NCBI RefSeq assembly: GCF_002742335.1
Contig: NZ_MDGR01000007.1
Span: 872,501-936,500 of the forward strand
From: Reichenbachiella sp. 5M10
Lineage (GTDB): Bacteria > Bacteroidota > Bacteroidia > Cytophagales > Cyclobacteriaceae
DNA: 64,000 nucleotides
Reading direction: 5' to 3'
Part shown: positions 1-9,551 of the stretch, piece by piece
How the letters are laid out: every line of letters starts with the position of its first letter
How positions within the stretch are numbered: position 1 is the stretch's first letter
Translations under genes and position numbers: made by a program
The notes under the pieces: model-generated
The model's database searches: none
What the model saw: the letters and a program-made list of their open reading frames with translations, nothing else
What the model was told of the DNA's origin: nothing

Positions 1-2258
1 AGTAGCAACTGGGGCACAAGGATCAGAGGGATCAAGATGTAGATTGTCACGATGGAGTTGAAGGCTGACGAAATATTGAGTCCCACCATGTTGGCAAAGC
101 AAGCAGTAGAAAATAGAATCAACCAGTACTGTACATTGAGTCCTTTGATTTCTAGGAGATAGTTTCCAAAAAGGGTAAAGACGAGCACTTGCAAAGCAGA
201 CAGCCCAAAGAGGTAGATGATCTTGGCATTGATGTAGCTGAATCGGCTCAAGTTTAGGAAAGATTCGCGCTCAAGAATCCTCCTGTCTTTGAATATCTCC
301 TCGGCACTGACAGAGAGCCCTGTGAATAGCGACACGACGATGGTCATGAAGAGATAGATTGGAATGTTTCGGTTGTCGCTGAAGACATATTCACTCGTCT
401 CAGAGTATTTGGCCAAGAAGCCCAAGATCAAGGCGAGGAGAGGTGGCTCTAGTACATTGATGAGGATGTATTGTATGTTGGACTTTTTGGAGAGCAAAAC
501 CCGCTTGAGGTAAATGATAGATTGCTGAAAGCGGTTGGGGATCAAGAAATCCGAAGGGGGCAGGGAAGTCTCATAGCGTATCTTTTCGATTTTGTCGACG
601 ATATTCTCTTTGAACATCTTGTACCATTCCCTTGGGGAAGTTTTGCGGTGCTTGGTCGAACTGCCTTTTTCATCGATCTCTTTGGTTTCGATGATGTGTA
701 GGATTTGTTCTGGGATCACATTGCCACAAGTCCTACATTCACTTTCTGCGGCATTGACCTGGGTGTTCATGGTTTTGAAATAGACGATGGCATCTATCGG
801 ATTGCCCGCATAGATGGGATAGCCTCCCTTGTCTAGAATCCATATTTTGTCAAAGAGCTTGTAGATCTCCGATGAGGGTTGGTGTATGATGATGACGACC
901 AATTTGCCATTTCGGGTTTGCTCTTTGAGTAGGTGCATGACTTTCTCTGAGTCCATAGATGATAGGCCAGAGGTGGGTTCGTCGATAAAGAGTACCGAGG
1001 GTTCTCTCAGTAACTCTAGGGCGATGTTGAGCCGTTTGCGTTGTCCGCCACTGATGGTTTTGTTGAGTGGGTCACCGACTTTGAGGTCCTGAATGTCTTC
1101 AATGTCTAGGTCGTCGAGTATCTTGTTGACTTCACGCTGGATGCGTGCTTCTGGGAAATCTCCAAAGCAGAGTTTGGCATTGAAGTAGAGGTTTTCGTAG
1201 ACCGTCAGTTCTTCGAAGAGCAGGTCGTCTTGCGGGACGTATCCTATGACACCAGATTGGACGCTTTCGGGGATGCTATGTCCATTGATTTTAATGTCGC
1301 CTTGGACGGGTGTTAGTTTGCCATTGAGCAGGTTCATCAGTGTGGATTTCCCTGTTCCACTGCCCCCCATGATACCAATGAGCTGTCCGGATTCTTCACT
1401 GAAGCTAAAGGGCTTGATGCCATTGTCACTGTTTTTGAAGTTGTAGGCCATCTCATCCGCTTGCAGGATGAGTTTGGTTTTTTGGACGTCCATCAGAAAT
1501 TTCTTACTGATTTCGGACTCGTAGATGGGCTTGATAGTGCTGCCTTTGATGATGGCTCCCGGGTTGAAAATGTAAACTTTGCCGGGTTGTATTCTCTTTC
1601 CTTCCGCGAAGAGATTGAGCGGTCCCTTGTAGCGAAAGACAAAGTTGTGGACACTTTCTATGTGGAGGATGTAGATCGTGCCAAAGAGGTTTTCGACCTG
1701 TACATGTCGAAAATCTGTAATTCCAGGCTCGTTTTTTCGTTTCATCATCCAGGCGATCTCTTTGGGCCATTCGGTGACTTTGTTGTCGATGATCATCCCA
1801 TTGCCTTTGTGGACGTTTTTGATGTCTTCGTCTAGGATGAAAGAGCAGATGTCATCAATCTCTCGCTTGGGGAGGTTGAAGTTGAGTGCGACCAGCTGCA
1901 TGAAGTCATTTTCACGTGTGGATACTTTCTTGTCTGTATTGATGAGCTCGACGAGCTCAATGAATACCAGTACGCGCTCGTGCTGCAGCAGTTCTTTATT
2001 GAGTTGTTGACAGATCTTGGTGACCTGTATGATGTTTTTTGTTTCGTTTTCGATCTCGGGTGTAGCTGAGGAGGCTTCTCGACGGTAAAATTCGACATAG
2101 TCTTGAAACAGGTTGAGGTATTGCTCAGAGAGTTCATGATTGAGCTGCTTTTCCAAATAGGGCTTCACAATCATATGTCCCGTATCCACTACTTCATCTT
2201 TCACACTTTCGATGATGGCAAACAGGCGCATCAATGCATTAATAATGGATTCACTCAT
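1..2258 (-). CDS. ABCG-type ABC transporter, ATPase plus permease, 3' end outside window
   Basis: Fused ABC half-transporter of the ABCG (ABC-2) type, about 752 residues visible and cut by the left window edge. The first ~130 residues resemble a TerB-like helical domain. Next comes a beta-rich stretch, then the nucleotide-binding domain with Walker A GGSGTGKST (298-306), signature ISGGQRKR (402-409) and Walker B LFIDEP with D426. A CxxC pair lies near residue 508. The permease follows, with at least four hydrophobic helices and the ABCG-typical EEIFKDRR connector. The start ATG at 2258 opens the frame after a short untranslated region. It sits in the inner membrane; substrate unknown. The domain order is seen directly; a lipid or drug export role is only a family-level guess. 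Confidence 0.9.
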   Translation of the reverse strand, partial: MSESIINALMRLFAIIESVKDEVVDTGHMIVKPYLEKQLNHELSEQYLNLFQDYVEFYRREASSATPEIENETKNIIQVTKICQQLNKELLQHERVLVFIELVELINTDKKVSTRENDFMQLVALNFNLPKREIDDICSFILDEDIKNVHKGNGMIIDNKVTEWPKEIAWMMKRKNEPGITDFRHVQVENLFGTIYILHIESVHNFVFRYKGPLNLFAEGKRIQPGKVYIFNPGAIIKGSTIKPIYESEISKKFLMDVQKTKLILQADEMAYNFKNSDNGIKPFSFSEESGQLIGIMGGSGTGKSTLMNLLNGKLTPVQGDIKINGHSIPESVQSGVIGYVPQDDLLFEELTVYENLYFNAKLCFGDFPEARIQREVNKILDDLDIEDIQDLKVGDPLNKTISGGQRKRLNIALELLREPSVLFIDEPTSGLSSMDSEKVMHLLKEQTRNGKLVVIIIHQPSSEIYKLFDKIWILDKGGYPIYAGNPIDAIVYFKTMNTQVNAAESECRTCGNVIPEQILHIIETKEIDEKGSSTKHRKTSPREWYKMFKENIVDKIEKIRYETSLPPSDFLIPNRFQQSIIYLKRVLLSKKSNIQYILINVLEPPLLALILGFLAKYSETSEYVFSDNRNIPIYLFMTIVVSLFTGLSVSAEEIFKDRRILERESFLNLSRFSYINAKIIYLFGLSALQVLVFTLFGNYLLEIKGLNVQYWLILFSTACFANMVGLNISSAFNSIVTIYILIPLILVPQLL

Positions 2259-2290
2259 GTATGTCGAATTTCTTTGAGACCTGTAAACTA

Positions 2291-2324
2291 AAAAAGGCAT
2301 ACCGAATAATCAATATGCCTTTTG
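2291..2324 (-). terminator. Rho-independent terminator
   Basis: Inverted repeat with arms AAAAGGCATA and TATGCCTTTT around a short A/T-rich loop. On the minus strand it ends in a run of T. It lies about 20 bases after the stop of the lipoprotein gene at 2345 and before the ABC transporter start, so it separates the two. Confidence 0.7.
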
Positions 2325-2344
2325 ACTTAGGGTGAGATTTTATG

Positions 2345-3154
2345 TCACCCCGTGATTTCGTTGCGTGTAGACTCTACATTTTCCATGATATCGTCTAGTT
2401 GGCCTTTGGTGATGCCCACAGCTGGGTCTATGCCGTCGTAGGTCAACTGCATGAAGTTGAGTAGGGGCATGATGGATTGGATGTCCTCGTCATCCGCGTA
2501 TTTGGCAGCTGCTTCTGTCAAGATCTGAGCACTTTTCTTTTGCTCAGCGACGATGGCCATGAGTCGCTTGTCGTAGTTGCTCGATACGGTTAGCTGTGTA
2601 GTGATATAGAGTCCTTCGATCCAGCTGGCAGTCACCACGAGGAACGAGATTTTGTCTTGTCCTGTTTGGTTGAGCTGCTCGTAAGTGTTGTAAAACGACT
2701 CGGTGATGATCAAAATCAAAGAATCCTGGTTGTCGATATTTTGCTGCACACGGGAGACCATTTTCTCGTTGAATACCCCCGGCACGTCCAAACCATCGAT
2801 GAGCTTCTTAGATGCTTTGAATAGTGCCATGGTCTCAGTGTTCATGTTGTAGGTGCTGGCATAGCTCAAGTCAGCACCGTAGATGCCGAGGTTCAATGCT
2901 TTGGCACGTTGTGTCTCGTATTTGTCTACGTTTTCGACAGGATTGGTGACGTTGAGTACGAAAGCGGCACCTGCATCTTGGAGTACAGTTGTGACTTCAA
3001 ACGAAGTAGGTATTGGGTAGTCAAACTCTCTTTTTACGACTTCTTTGACATTGGCTGTTGTGACTTTTTCGGTGGGAGCTTCTTTTTTGCTGCCACAGCT
3101 GATCACAAGACCAGTGAGTAATACAAGGAAGGCTGAGTTCAGTATGTTTTTCAT
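2345..3154 (-). CDS. Predicted lipoprotein of unknown function
   Basis: A 269-residue protein with a type II signal peptide: short basic start, hydrophobic core, lipobox LVISC with the lipidated cysteine at residue 20, then a lysine/glutamate-rich linker. The mature part is predicted mainly alpha-helical with no motif I recognise. Similar lipoproteins of this length are common in Bacteroidota but have no assigned role. It is transcribed alone, ending in the terminator at 2291-2324. It is likely anchored in the inner or outer membrane facing the periplasm. Function not assigned. Confidence 0.8.
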   Translation of the reverse strand: MKNILNSAFLVLLTGLVISCGSKKEAPTEKVTTANVKEVVKREFDYPIPTSFEVTTVLQDAGAAFVLNVTNPVENVDKYETQRAKALNLGIYGADLSYASTYNMNTETMALFKASKKLIDGLDVPGVFNEKMVSRVQQNIDNQDSLILIITESFYNTYEQLNQTGQDKISFLVVTASWIEGLYITTQLTVSSNYDKRLMAIVAEQKKSAQILTEAAAKYADDEDIQSIMPLLNFMQLTYDGIDPAVGITKGQLDDIMENVESTRNEITG

Positions 3155-3238
3155 AGTTTGTCTTTGGTAATAATCAAAATTAGATGGTGGGCAATTTAGC
3201 GAATGCTTGTTGAATATAGAATCAGCCTATCAAATTAA

Positions 3239-4192
3239 TCATTCGTCCCAGAGTTTTTTGGCTGTGAAAGGGCTGCCCTCAAAGGTGAAGAGGTGGCCAT
3301 CGACATAGCGGTAGTGGCAGTCAAGTTCGCTGAGCTGTTTCATCTCCTCGGTAGTGAGCTCGATTTGACTGGCTTCAAAGTTTTCTTGGAGTCTACTAGG
3401 GTTGACGGATTTAGGGATGACCGAAGTGCCGCGTTGGATGGCCCATGCGATGAGGATTTGTGCATAACTGGCCTGATGACTTTGGGCTATGGCCAGGAGG
3501 GTAGGGTGCTCTGAGAGGTAGGGGACGTTGTGGTCTCCTGATTTGATGGCGGTAGTGAGCGATCCGAGTGGTCCGAAGGCGGTATAGATGATGTTGTGTT
3601 GTTGACAAAAGTCAAGGAGGGGTTGTTGTTGCAGGTAGGGGTGGCTTTCGACTTGTAGTACCTCGATTTTGATTTTTGCACTTTGGTTGACTCGCTTGAT
3701 TTTCTTTTGGTTGAAGTTGGATACGCCGATGTGTTTCGTGAGTCCTGCTAGGAAGCATTCTTCCATGCCAGACCAAGTATCCTCTAGACTGATGTCTTGG
3801 TCACTGATGAGGTCTTCTGGTCCACTAGGGAAGAGGACGCTTTTCTTTTGGGCGACGGGCCAATGGACGAGGTATAGGTCCAGATAGGCCAGTTGGAGAT
3901 CTGCAAGTGTATGCTTGAGTGCTACGATGACATCTTCGGTGCGGTGATGGGTGTTCCAGACTTTGGAAGTGATCCATAGGTCTTTGCGTGTGACCTCTCC
4001 AGCTGTGATGGCGTCTTTAAGTGCTTGACCTACTTCTTTCTCATTGTCATATAGGAAGGCGCAATCAAAGTGGCGATATCCGATCTGAAGGGCAGTACGT
4101 ACCGCATCGTAGACCTCTCCGGGAGTCGATTTCCAAGTACCAAGCCCTAGCGCAGGCATTTGGTCTCCATTTTTCAATGCATAGTGCTTCAT
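3239..4192 (-). CDS. Aldo/keto reductase
   Basis: NADPH-dependent aldo/keto reductase (317 residues, normal family length) expected to reduce aldehydes or ketones to alcohols in the cytoplasm. The start LGLGTWKS is the usual first strand of the TIM barrel. The catalytic tetrad is visible: D43 and Y48 in the motif around FDCAFLYDNE, K77 in ITSKVW, and H110 in LVHWP. The C-terminal cofactor motif VIPKSVNPSR is present. It resembles the AKR family that includes alcohol and aldose reductases. The substrate cannot be deduced. It is monocistronic on the minus strand. A second, unrelated-subfamily reductase is carried by an integron cassette at 22577-23575. Confidence 0.93.
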   Translation of the reverse strand: MKHYALKNGDQMPALGLGTWKSTPGEVYDAVRTALQIGYRHFDCAFLYDNEKEVGQALKDAITAGEVTRKDLWITSKVWNTHHRTEDVIVALKHTLADLQLAYLDLYLVHWPVAQKKSVLFPSGPEDLISDQDISLEDTWSGMEECFLAGLTKHIGVSNFNQKKIKRVNQSAKIKIEVLQVESHPYLQQQPLLDFCQQHNIIYTAFGPLGSLTTAIKSGDHNVPYLSEHPTLLAIAQSHQASYAQILIAWAIQRGTSVIPKSVNPSRLQENFEASQIELTTEEMKQLSELDCHYRYVDGHLFTFEGSPFTAKKLWDE

Positions 4193-4342
4193 AAGGGTAA
4201 TTTATTCCGAATTACGCAATTCAGGAGTTAAAAGTTGAAAAGAAGAGGGGTAAAGGTGGATAATCAATGTGTCGGACAGTATGTAGAGCTTCGTGCGGAT
4301 GTGTCGAAGCGGGACCAAAGTATAGATGTTTTGTTGGAATAT

Positions 4343-4376
4343 AAAAAAAGCCTCTGATGACTAATCAGAGGCTTTT
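4343..4376 (-). terminator. Rho-independent terminator of sucD
   Basis: Arms AAAAGCCTCTGAT and ATCAGAGGCTTTT form a perfect stem with a short loop. On the minus strand the stem is followed by seven T. It begins about 25 bases after the sucD stop codon. Confidence 0.85.
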
Positions 4377-4400
4377 CGAGTATGTTTTTTTGGGGAGGGA

Positions 4401-5273
4401 TTATCCGATGGCTTTTGCCATAGTCTCTCCGATATCCGCAGGTGAGTTCACCACGTGTAGCCCACACTCGGCCATGATCTTCATCTTGGCTTCTGCCGTA
4501 TCGTCTGCACCACCGATGATTGCACCAGCATGTCCCATTCTTTTACCTTTAGGAGCAGTTTGTCCAGCGATGAATCCTACGACTGGCTTTGGATTGCCTT
4601 GTGCTTTGATCCATCGAGCGGCTTCTGCTTCGTAGCTACCTCCGATCTCACCGATCATGACGATACCGTCTGTTTCAGGATCGTTCATGAGCATTTCTAC
4701 CGCTTGCTTGGTCGAAGTGCCGATGATAGGGTCACCACCGATTCCGATAGCTGTAGAGATACCCATACCTGCTTTTACGACTTGATCCGCTGCTTCGTAA
4801 GTCAAAGTACCAGACTTAGAAACGATACCGATTCTACCTGTCTTGAATACGAAACCAGGCATGATACCCACTTTTGCTTCGCCTGGGGTGATGACACCTG
4901 GGCAGTTAGGCCCGATCAAGGTCAAATCTTTTCCTGAGATGTATTGTTTTGCGGCGATCATGTCCTTCACTGGGATACCCTCAGTGATCGTGATGATGAC
5001 CTTGATACCTGCGTCAGCAGCTTCCATGATAGCATCAGCAGCAAACGCCGGTGGAACAAAAATAATGGATACATTGGCACCCGCTTGATCCACAGCATCT
5101 TGTACTGTGTTGAATACCGGTCTATCGAGGTGCGTCTGACCTCCTTTTCCTGGAGTCACACCGCCTACTACATTGCTACCGTACTCAATCATTTGAGAAG
5201 CATGAAACGTACCTTCTGTCCCGGTGAATCCCTGAACTATGATTTTAGAATCTTTATTTACTAATACACTCAT
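4401..5273 (-). CDS. sucD: Succinyl-CoA ligase, alpha subunit
   Basis: Alpha subunit of succinyl-CoA synthetase (TCA cycle), converting succinyl-CoA, phosphate and nucleoside diphosphate to succinate, CoA and NTP. The 290 residues match the family. The N-terminal CoA-binding Rossmann domain has the [11 protein letters not shown] and GVTPGKGG motifs. The active-site phosphohistidine is H248 in KRMGHAGAI. The beta subunit gene (sucC) is not in this window, so the two subunits are encoded apart, as in many Bacteroidota. The gene is monocistronic and ends in a strong terminator. Confidence 0.98.
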   Translation of the reverse strand: MSVLVNKDSKIIVQGFTGTEGTFHASQMIEYGSNVVGGVTPGKGGQTHLDRPVFNTVQDAVDQAGANVSIIFVPPAFAADAIMEAADAGIKVIITITEGIPVKDMIAAKQYISGKDLTLIGPNCPGVITPGEAKVGIMPGFVFKTGRIGIVSKSGTLTYEAADQVVKAGMGISTAIGIGGDPIIGTSTKQAVEMLMNDPETDGIVMIGEIGGSYEAEAARWIKAQGNPKPVVGFIAGQTAPKGKRMGHAGAIIGGADDTAEAKMKIMAECGLHVVNSPADIGETMAKAIG

Positions 5274-5339
5274 TTGATTTCAATTTTGTGCAAAAATAGG
5301 ATAATTAATGGCTTTCGCAAGCCTTGAAATAGGGTTTAA

Positions 5340-5834
5340 CTACTTAATTTTCCGATACTCGACAGACATATATTTGTCGATGAATTCTCGGATACATCCA
5401 TCGCCACCTTTGCTAGAGAGTACAACATCGGCATAGGAGACCACATCGTCTGATGCATCGGCTGGACAGACCGATATACTGACCTTGTTCATGGCAGGGA
5501 GATCGTTGAGATCGTCACCTATGAAGGCTACTTCTTCATAGCTGATTCCCAGTTTTTGGAGCCATCCACTGAGGATCACGTCCTTCTCTTCGTGCCCAGC
5601 ATAGACATAGGAGATACCGAGCATTTTTGCGCGTGCTTCGATGGCTTGGGCTGTCGAACTGTGGCTGATGATACCGACAACTATGCCTTGCTGGAGGAGC
5701 ATTTTGATGCCCAGCCCATCTTTGGCGCTGAATTTCTTGAACTGTGATCCGTCATCCATGACGTTGATACTGCCGTCGGTCATGGTCCCGTCCACGTCCA
5801 AGACGACCATTTTGATATGGGAGGTGTCTATCAT
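5340..5834 (-). CDS. kdsC: KdsC-type HAD phosphatase (KDO-8-phosphate phosphatase)
   Basis: A 164-residue HAD-superfamily phosphatase of the capless C0 KdsC type. It has the nucleophile motif LDVDGTMTDG (D13, D15), motif II IISHSS, and motif III/IV FIGDDLNDLPA. It also has the C-terminal GGDGCIREF segment that inserts into the neighbouring subunit's active site in the KdsC tetramer. The expected reaction is dephosphorylation of 3-deoxy-manno-octulosonate 8-phosphate in lipopolysaccharide core synthesis. In Bacteroidota very similar proteins may act on related sugar acids, so the family is certain and the exact substrate is likely but not proven. No other KDO genes are adjacent. Confidence 0.88.
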   Translation of the reverse strand: MIDTSHIKMVVLDVDGTMTDGSINVMDDGSQFKKFSAKDGLGIKMLLQQGIVVGIISHSSTAQAIEARAKMLGISYVYAGHEEKDVILSGWLQKLGISYEEVAFIGDDLNDLPAMNKVSISVCPADASDDVVSYADVVLSSKGGDGCIREFIDKYMSVEYRKIK

Positions 5835-5869
5835 GATGACAATGATAGGTCAAGCCGCCTACATGTGAA

Positions 5870-6160
5870 AGTAGGACTCGGCGATTCTGTGTTATTAAAC
5901 CTGAATTATTCAATTTTGGAGTTAAAGATTAGATAACCCATGTGCCGAACAGCATTTTACCAAATGTATGGTTTTCACCCATTGGATTCCTCTACAATTG
6001 ACGTTCAGTTCCAACACGATTCACTATTCCAGCTTTGTATTAGCCCTAGACACCCATGCCATGGTTGGGGGTTAAATCAATAAACAACCACTCGTGTACT
6101 ATTGCTTTACATTGTAAATAGGGGTTGCTTTATTACTAGCTTAACTCAAAAACGAAAATC
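5870..6160. other. Intergenic region between divergent genes
   Basis: About 290 bases between the kdsC start and the oligopeptidase start; it should hold both promoters. One perfect small palindrome, TTTACA-T-TGTAAA, lies at 6106-6118, 43 bases before the oligopeptidase ATG, and could be an operator. No gene or RNA was recognised. Confidence 0.4.
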
Positions 6161-8230
6161 ATGAAATACCTATTGACTCTACTGTCACTGGTGCTTTTGA
6201 TGGCTTGTGAGCCAAATAGTACGCTAGTGATGCCTGTACCTCCAGCGGACAATGCCCTTTTTAGAGGGTTCAACGCTACCATTGACTTTGATAGTTTGCG
6301 AGCAGAGGATTTTGCCGCTGCGACGGCCTATCAGATCCCTAAATCTAGACTTTGGGTACAAAAAATACATGAAACCAAAGACCGCTCTTTCGAAAACACC
6401 ATGAGAGAGATCGATGAGATGTACGACGAGATATCCAGCCTCTATGGGGTGATCTACCTGATGGGGAGTACGCATCCGGATTCGGCTATTCGCAATGCCG
6501 CCTTGGGTGAGGTCGTCGTAATGGAGAAGTACTTCAACAGCCTAAGTCTCAACGACACGCTCTACCAAGCGGTCAAAGCATACGCACAGACCGATGAGGC
6601 AAAGACACTGACAGGTCCTCGTGCCAAGTACCTCACGGAGACGGTGCAGAGTTTCGAACGCAACGGGTTTGGCCTGGACGAAGCGGGACGTGCCCAACTC
6701 CAAGTAATCGACGACAAACTGTCCGAACTAGGCAATACCTTTGGCAACAATATCGCGTCGTTTGAGGACCATCTGATTGTAGACGAGGCGGGTATCGCGG
6801 GGCTACCGGAGGATTATAAGCAGGCACGCCAGACCGAGGACGGGATGTACAAGATCGATATGTCTTACCCGTCGGTATTGCCTTTCTTCAAGTATGCCCA
6901 ATCTGCAACAGCACGTCAGCAGCTGTTTGTCAAGTTTAGGAGTAGAGCTGCAGAGAGCAACATGGCTGTGCTAGACAGTCTGATACTGATGCGTACGCAA
7001 AAGGCCCAACTGCTGGGGTATGATACCTATGCTGCCTACCGTGTGGCAGATCGTATGGCCAAGACCACCCAAAACGTATGGGATTTTGAAAACGACTTGG
7101 TGGGCAAGGTTCGCCCCAAGGCAGAGGCGGATTATGCCGAATTGCTAGAAGTGAAGTCTACCAGTACGGGCACCCAAGCCAGTGAGATTGATGCGTGGAG
7201 CTTGTCTTACTATGAGAATATTTTGCTCAAGGACTCGTACCAGCTCGATGGGGAGTTGATCAAGCAGTATTTTCCGCTGGACGGGAGTATCGAGGGCTTG
7301 TTTACGATCACTCAGCAGTTGTTTGGGGTGACCTACCGCGAGCTCGAGGATCCTTCCGTGTGGAACGACGATGTGCGTCTCTTTGAGGTGCTACAGGGAG
7401 AGCAGGTGATCGGGAGGTTCTATTTGGATTTCTTCCCACGTGCCAACAAGTACTCTCATGCGGCGTGCTTTCCGATCATCAGTGGCAAGGCTAGTGACCG
7501 GGGACGTCAGATCCCTACGGCAGCTTTGGTGTGCAACTTCCCCAAAGCGACAGACGACAAGCCTTCACTCATGCTGCACAATCAAGTGGAGACTTTGTTT
7601 CACGAGTTTGGGCATGTCTTGCACCATATGCTGAGCGAGACAGAGCTAGCCAGCCAGTCTGGGACGAGCGTGTCGCGTGATTTTGTCGAGGCACCGTCGC
7701 AGATTTTCGAAAACTGGACGTGGAACTACGACGCTTTGAAGTTATTCGCCAAGCACTATGAGACAGGAGAAGTGCTACCCAAAGCACTCTTTGACAAAAT
7801 GATTCGGTCCAAAAACGTCGGGTCTGGAATGAATCTACAGCGTCAGATCTACTACGGTATGTATGATTTCACGCTATACGACCTCAAAAGTGACGGCATG
7901 TCTACGGACGACGTGGCCCGGTCGCTGCACCACAAACTGTTGCTCTATCCCTTCCCAGAGGGTACACATCTCCAGACGTCTTTTGGACACCTAGACGGCT
8001 ATGGTGCGAGCTACTATGGATACCTCTGGTCCAAGGTTTATGCACAGGATATGTTTTCGCTCTTCGAGCAAAACGGAGTACTCGATCAAGAGACAGGGAT
8101 GCGCTACCGTGAGTCGATATTGAAGCCAGGAGGATCTATGGATGAAAACCAGATGTTGGTTGACTTCCTCGGTCGAGCGCCTCAGAATGATGCGTTCCTA
8201 AAAGGAGAAGGAGTAGAAATAAGCGAATAA
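6161..8230 (+). CDS. M3-family zinc oligopeptidase, lipoprotein
   Basis: Metallopeptidase of family M3 (oligopeptidase A / peptidyl-dipeptidase Dcp group), 689 residues. It carries a type II signal peptide (lipobox LMAC, C16), so it should be a periplasm-facing lipoprotein degrading short peptides. The zinc site is HEFGH (H481, E482, H485), with the third ligand E510 in FVEAPSQ. The C-terminal GYxSxYYGYLWS-like region that closes the substrate channel is present (GASYYGYLWSKVYA). The ATG at 6161 is the only start that yields an intact signal peptide. Cytoplasmic relatives lack the lipobox; the lipoprotein form is common in Bacteroidota. Confidence 0.95.
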   Translation: MKYLLTLLSLVLLMACEPNSTLVMPVPPADNALFRGFNATIDFDSLRAEDFAAATAYQIPKSRLWVQKIHETKDRSFENTMREIDEMYDEISSLYGVIYLMGSTHPDSAIRNAALGEVVVMEKYFNSLSLNDTLYQAVKAYAQTDEAKTLTGPRAKYLTETVQSFERNGFGLDEAGRAQLQVIDDKLSELGNTFGNNIASFEDHLIVDEAGIAGLPEDYKQARQTEDGMYKIDMSYPSVLPFFKYAQSATARQQLFVKFRSRAAESNMAVLDSLILMRTQKAQLLGYDTYAAYRVADRMAKTTQNVWDFENDLVGKVRPKAEADYAELLEVKSTSTGTQASEIDAWSLSYYENILLKDSYQLDGELIKQYFPLDGSIEGLFTITQQLFGVTYRELEDPSVWNDDVRLFEVLQGEQVIGRFYLDFFPRANKYSHAACFPIISGKASDRGRQIPTAALVCNFPKATDDKPSLMLHNQVETLFHEFGHVLHHMLSETELASQSGTSVSRDFVEAPSQIFENWTWNYDALKLFAKHYETGEVLPKALFDKMIRSKNVGSGMNLQRQIYYGMYDFTLYDLKSDGMSTDDVARSLHHKLLLYPFPEGTHLQTSFGHLDGYGASYYGYLWSKVYAQDMFSLFEQNGVLDQETGMRYRESILKPGGSMDENQMLVDFLGRAPQNDAFLKGEGVEISE

Positions 8231-8265
8231 TTTAGTACACCTCTCAGAGGGTACGTTGTTTTCAA

Positions 8266-8310
8266 AGCATACAAAAGCTCAGACGGTATGGTCTGGGCTT
8301 TTGTATGTAC
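8266..8310 (+). terminator. Hairpin terminator after the oligopeptidase gene
   Basis: Near-perfect stem with arms GCATACAAAAGC and GCTTTTGTATGT plus inner pairing CAGAC/GTCTG. It is placed about 35 bases after the stop codon. The T-run is short, so termination strength is uncertain. Confidence 0.6.
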
Positions 8311-9047
8311 AAAGCACGAGTACATGACCAGTGGGAGCGTCATATTTGTGCCTGATTCCAACGAGTGCCACCCTATCCCTGCCGTACAAAGCAGTGAGAA
8401 AATGATGCAGAGGCTTAGCAGGAAACAGAAATACCCTCCAATGTATTGCCCCTGTGTCTGGCAGCCCCCTCGAATTCCATACAGTCTGATGAGAACCTAT
8501 CGCATCGCCTGATCGCCTCCCTATTCAGCAAAAGCACGATGGTGTGGTGCCCACAGAGTAAATTCCATGCCGTAGATTAGGCCATTAGATAGGCCCGTTG
8601 GTCGGTATAGTGTCGTTGGAGCCAAAGCAGCCCTGATTTAGTTTATAGCAAGCTTTCGTCCCTATTATTGGAAGGCAAATAATGACCCTATTTGTGATCG
8701 TTATTCAACAGTTATGATTTTCATCAAATGCTCGTCTCGCCTTGGCGTAAAGAAATTACGATTCCAGATGCTCAAGCGACTCGAGTGAAACTCCGTCATG
8801 GCCTCTAGCTTTGACAAGTTGTAGTATTACAATGCACTTCATGAATGCTCTGCGTGGACGAGTGAAGCCTTGTAGGTCTCACTTAGGAGGCTCTTTACAT
8901 TTGTATCGGAGGATTGCTGTAGTTAGCCAGACAGATCACGCTACGGGGACGTGAAGGAGGTTGAAATCTTCCATGAACCTTTCTTGCCCGCAGCTTATGT
9001 CATTTGATTATAATCCATCCCACTGGATTTGAAAGTATTGATATATG
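8311..9047. other. No recognisable gene (about 0.74 kb)
   Basis: Between the oligopeptidase terminator and the convergent zinc-ribbon gene there is no convincing coding frame. Only short frames without typical starts or composition are present, including a 74-codon frame at 8288. The stretch borders the recombinase locus and may be decayed accessory DNA. I could not identify a parent element. Confidence 0.4.
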
Positions 9048-9476
9048 CTAGTTGTTGGTTTTCAGATACTTCCATGGGTCAAAGACCTGCTCCATGTAGT
9101 CCTGTTTTTGAACAATCAATACTTTTTGCACCCACTGCCCCGAACGACTCGAAGGTTGAACAATGGGCATAAATCCAAAATCGTAGCACAGATAATATAC
9201 ACCTTTAGTAGTAGGGTAGATCGAATTGAAAAAGTTGAAATCGAAATTTTTCGCTTCCAGTATGTCGCGACGTACGGTGGTCTTGCCTTCGGGACAGAGA
9301 TCTTTCAAAATTCGCCTGTTTTGCCGCAGCTGACTATTGATACGGATCATATATTTCTCACCCGTTCTTTTATGCATGTTGTGGTAGGAGTTTCGGCATT
9401 GCGCATCGCAAAATTTTTTACCGATTCGGCCGTGAAGTGGTCTATGACAATGGAGGCAAGTAGGTTGATTATCCAT
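9048..9476 (-). CDS. Small zinc-finger protein divergent from the recombinase
   Basis: A 142-residue basic protein. An N-terminal zinc finger has CLHC near residue 8 and CDAQC near residue 23, followed by RNSYHN and a helical basic region. The C-terminal half is aromatic-rich (VYYLCYDFGFMP, FDPWKYL) and of unknown fold. Proteins of this type recur in Bacteroidota genomes without known function. The gene is transcribed away from the recombinase across a 75-base shared region containing a near-palindrome. A DNA-binding or regulatory role for the recombinase locus is therefore possible but is inference from position. Confidence 0.75.
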   Translation of the reverse strand: MDNQPTCLHCHRPLHGRIGKKFCDAQCRNSYHNMHKRTGEKYMIRINSQLRQNRRILKDLCPEGKTTVRRDILEAKNFDFNFFNSIYPTTKGVYYLCYDFGFMPIVQPSSRSGQWVQKVLIVQKQDYMEQVFDPWKYLKTNN

Positions 9477-9551
9477 TTTTATAAATGCTTATAAACGTAT
9501 ATAAGTGTTTATTCGAAAGCTTAAGATAATTATTCTAGCTGTATTTGCTAC
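9477..9551. promoter_or_regulatory. Divergent promoter region with near-palindrome
   Basis: The 75 bases between the zinc-finger gene and the recombinase gene are strongly A/T-rich. They contain an imperfect inverted repeat at 9481-9512 with arms ATAAATGCTTATA and TATATAAGTGTTTAT around AACG. The position suits an operator controlling both genes. No clear Bacteroidota -7/-33 pair was identified. Confidence 0.45.

Noticed and set aside
8288-8512. 74-codon open frame after the oligopeptidase gene
   Set aside because: It begins inside the terminator hairpin and has no protein-like pattern.
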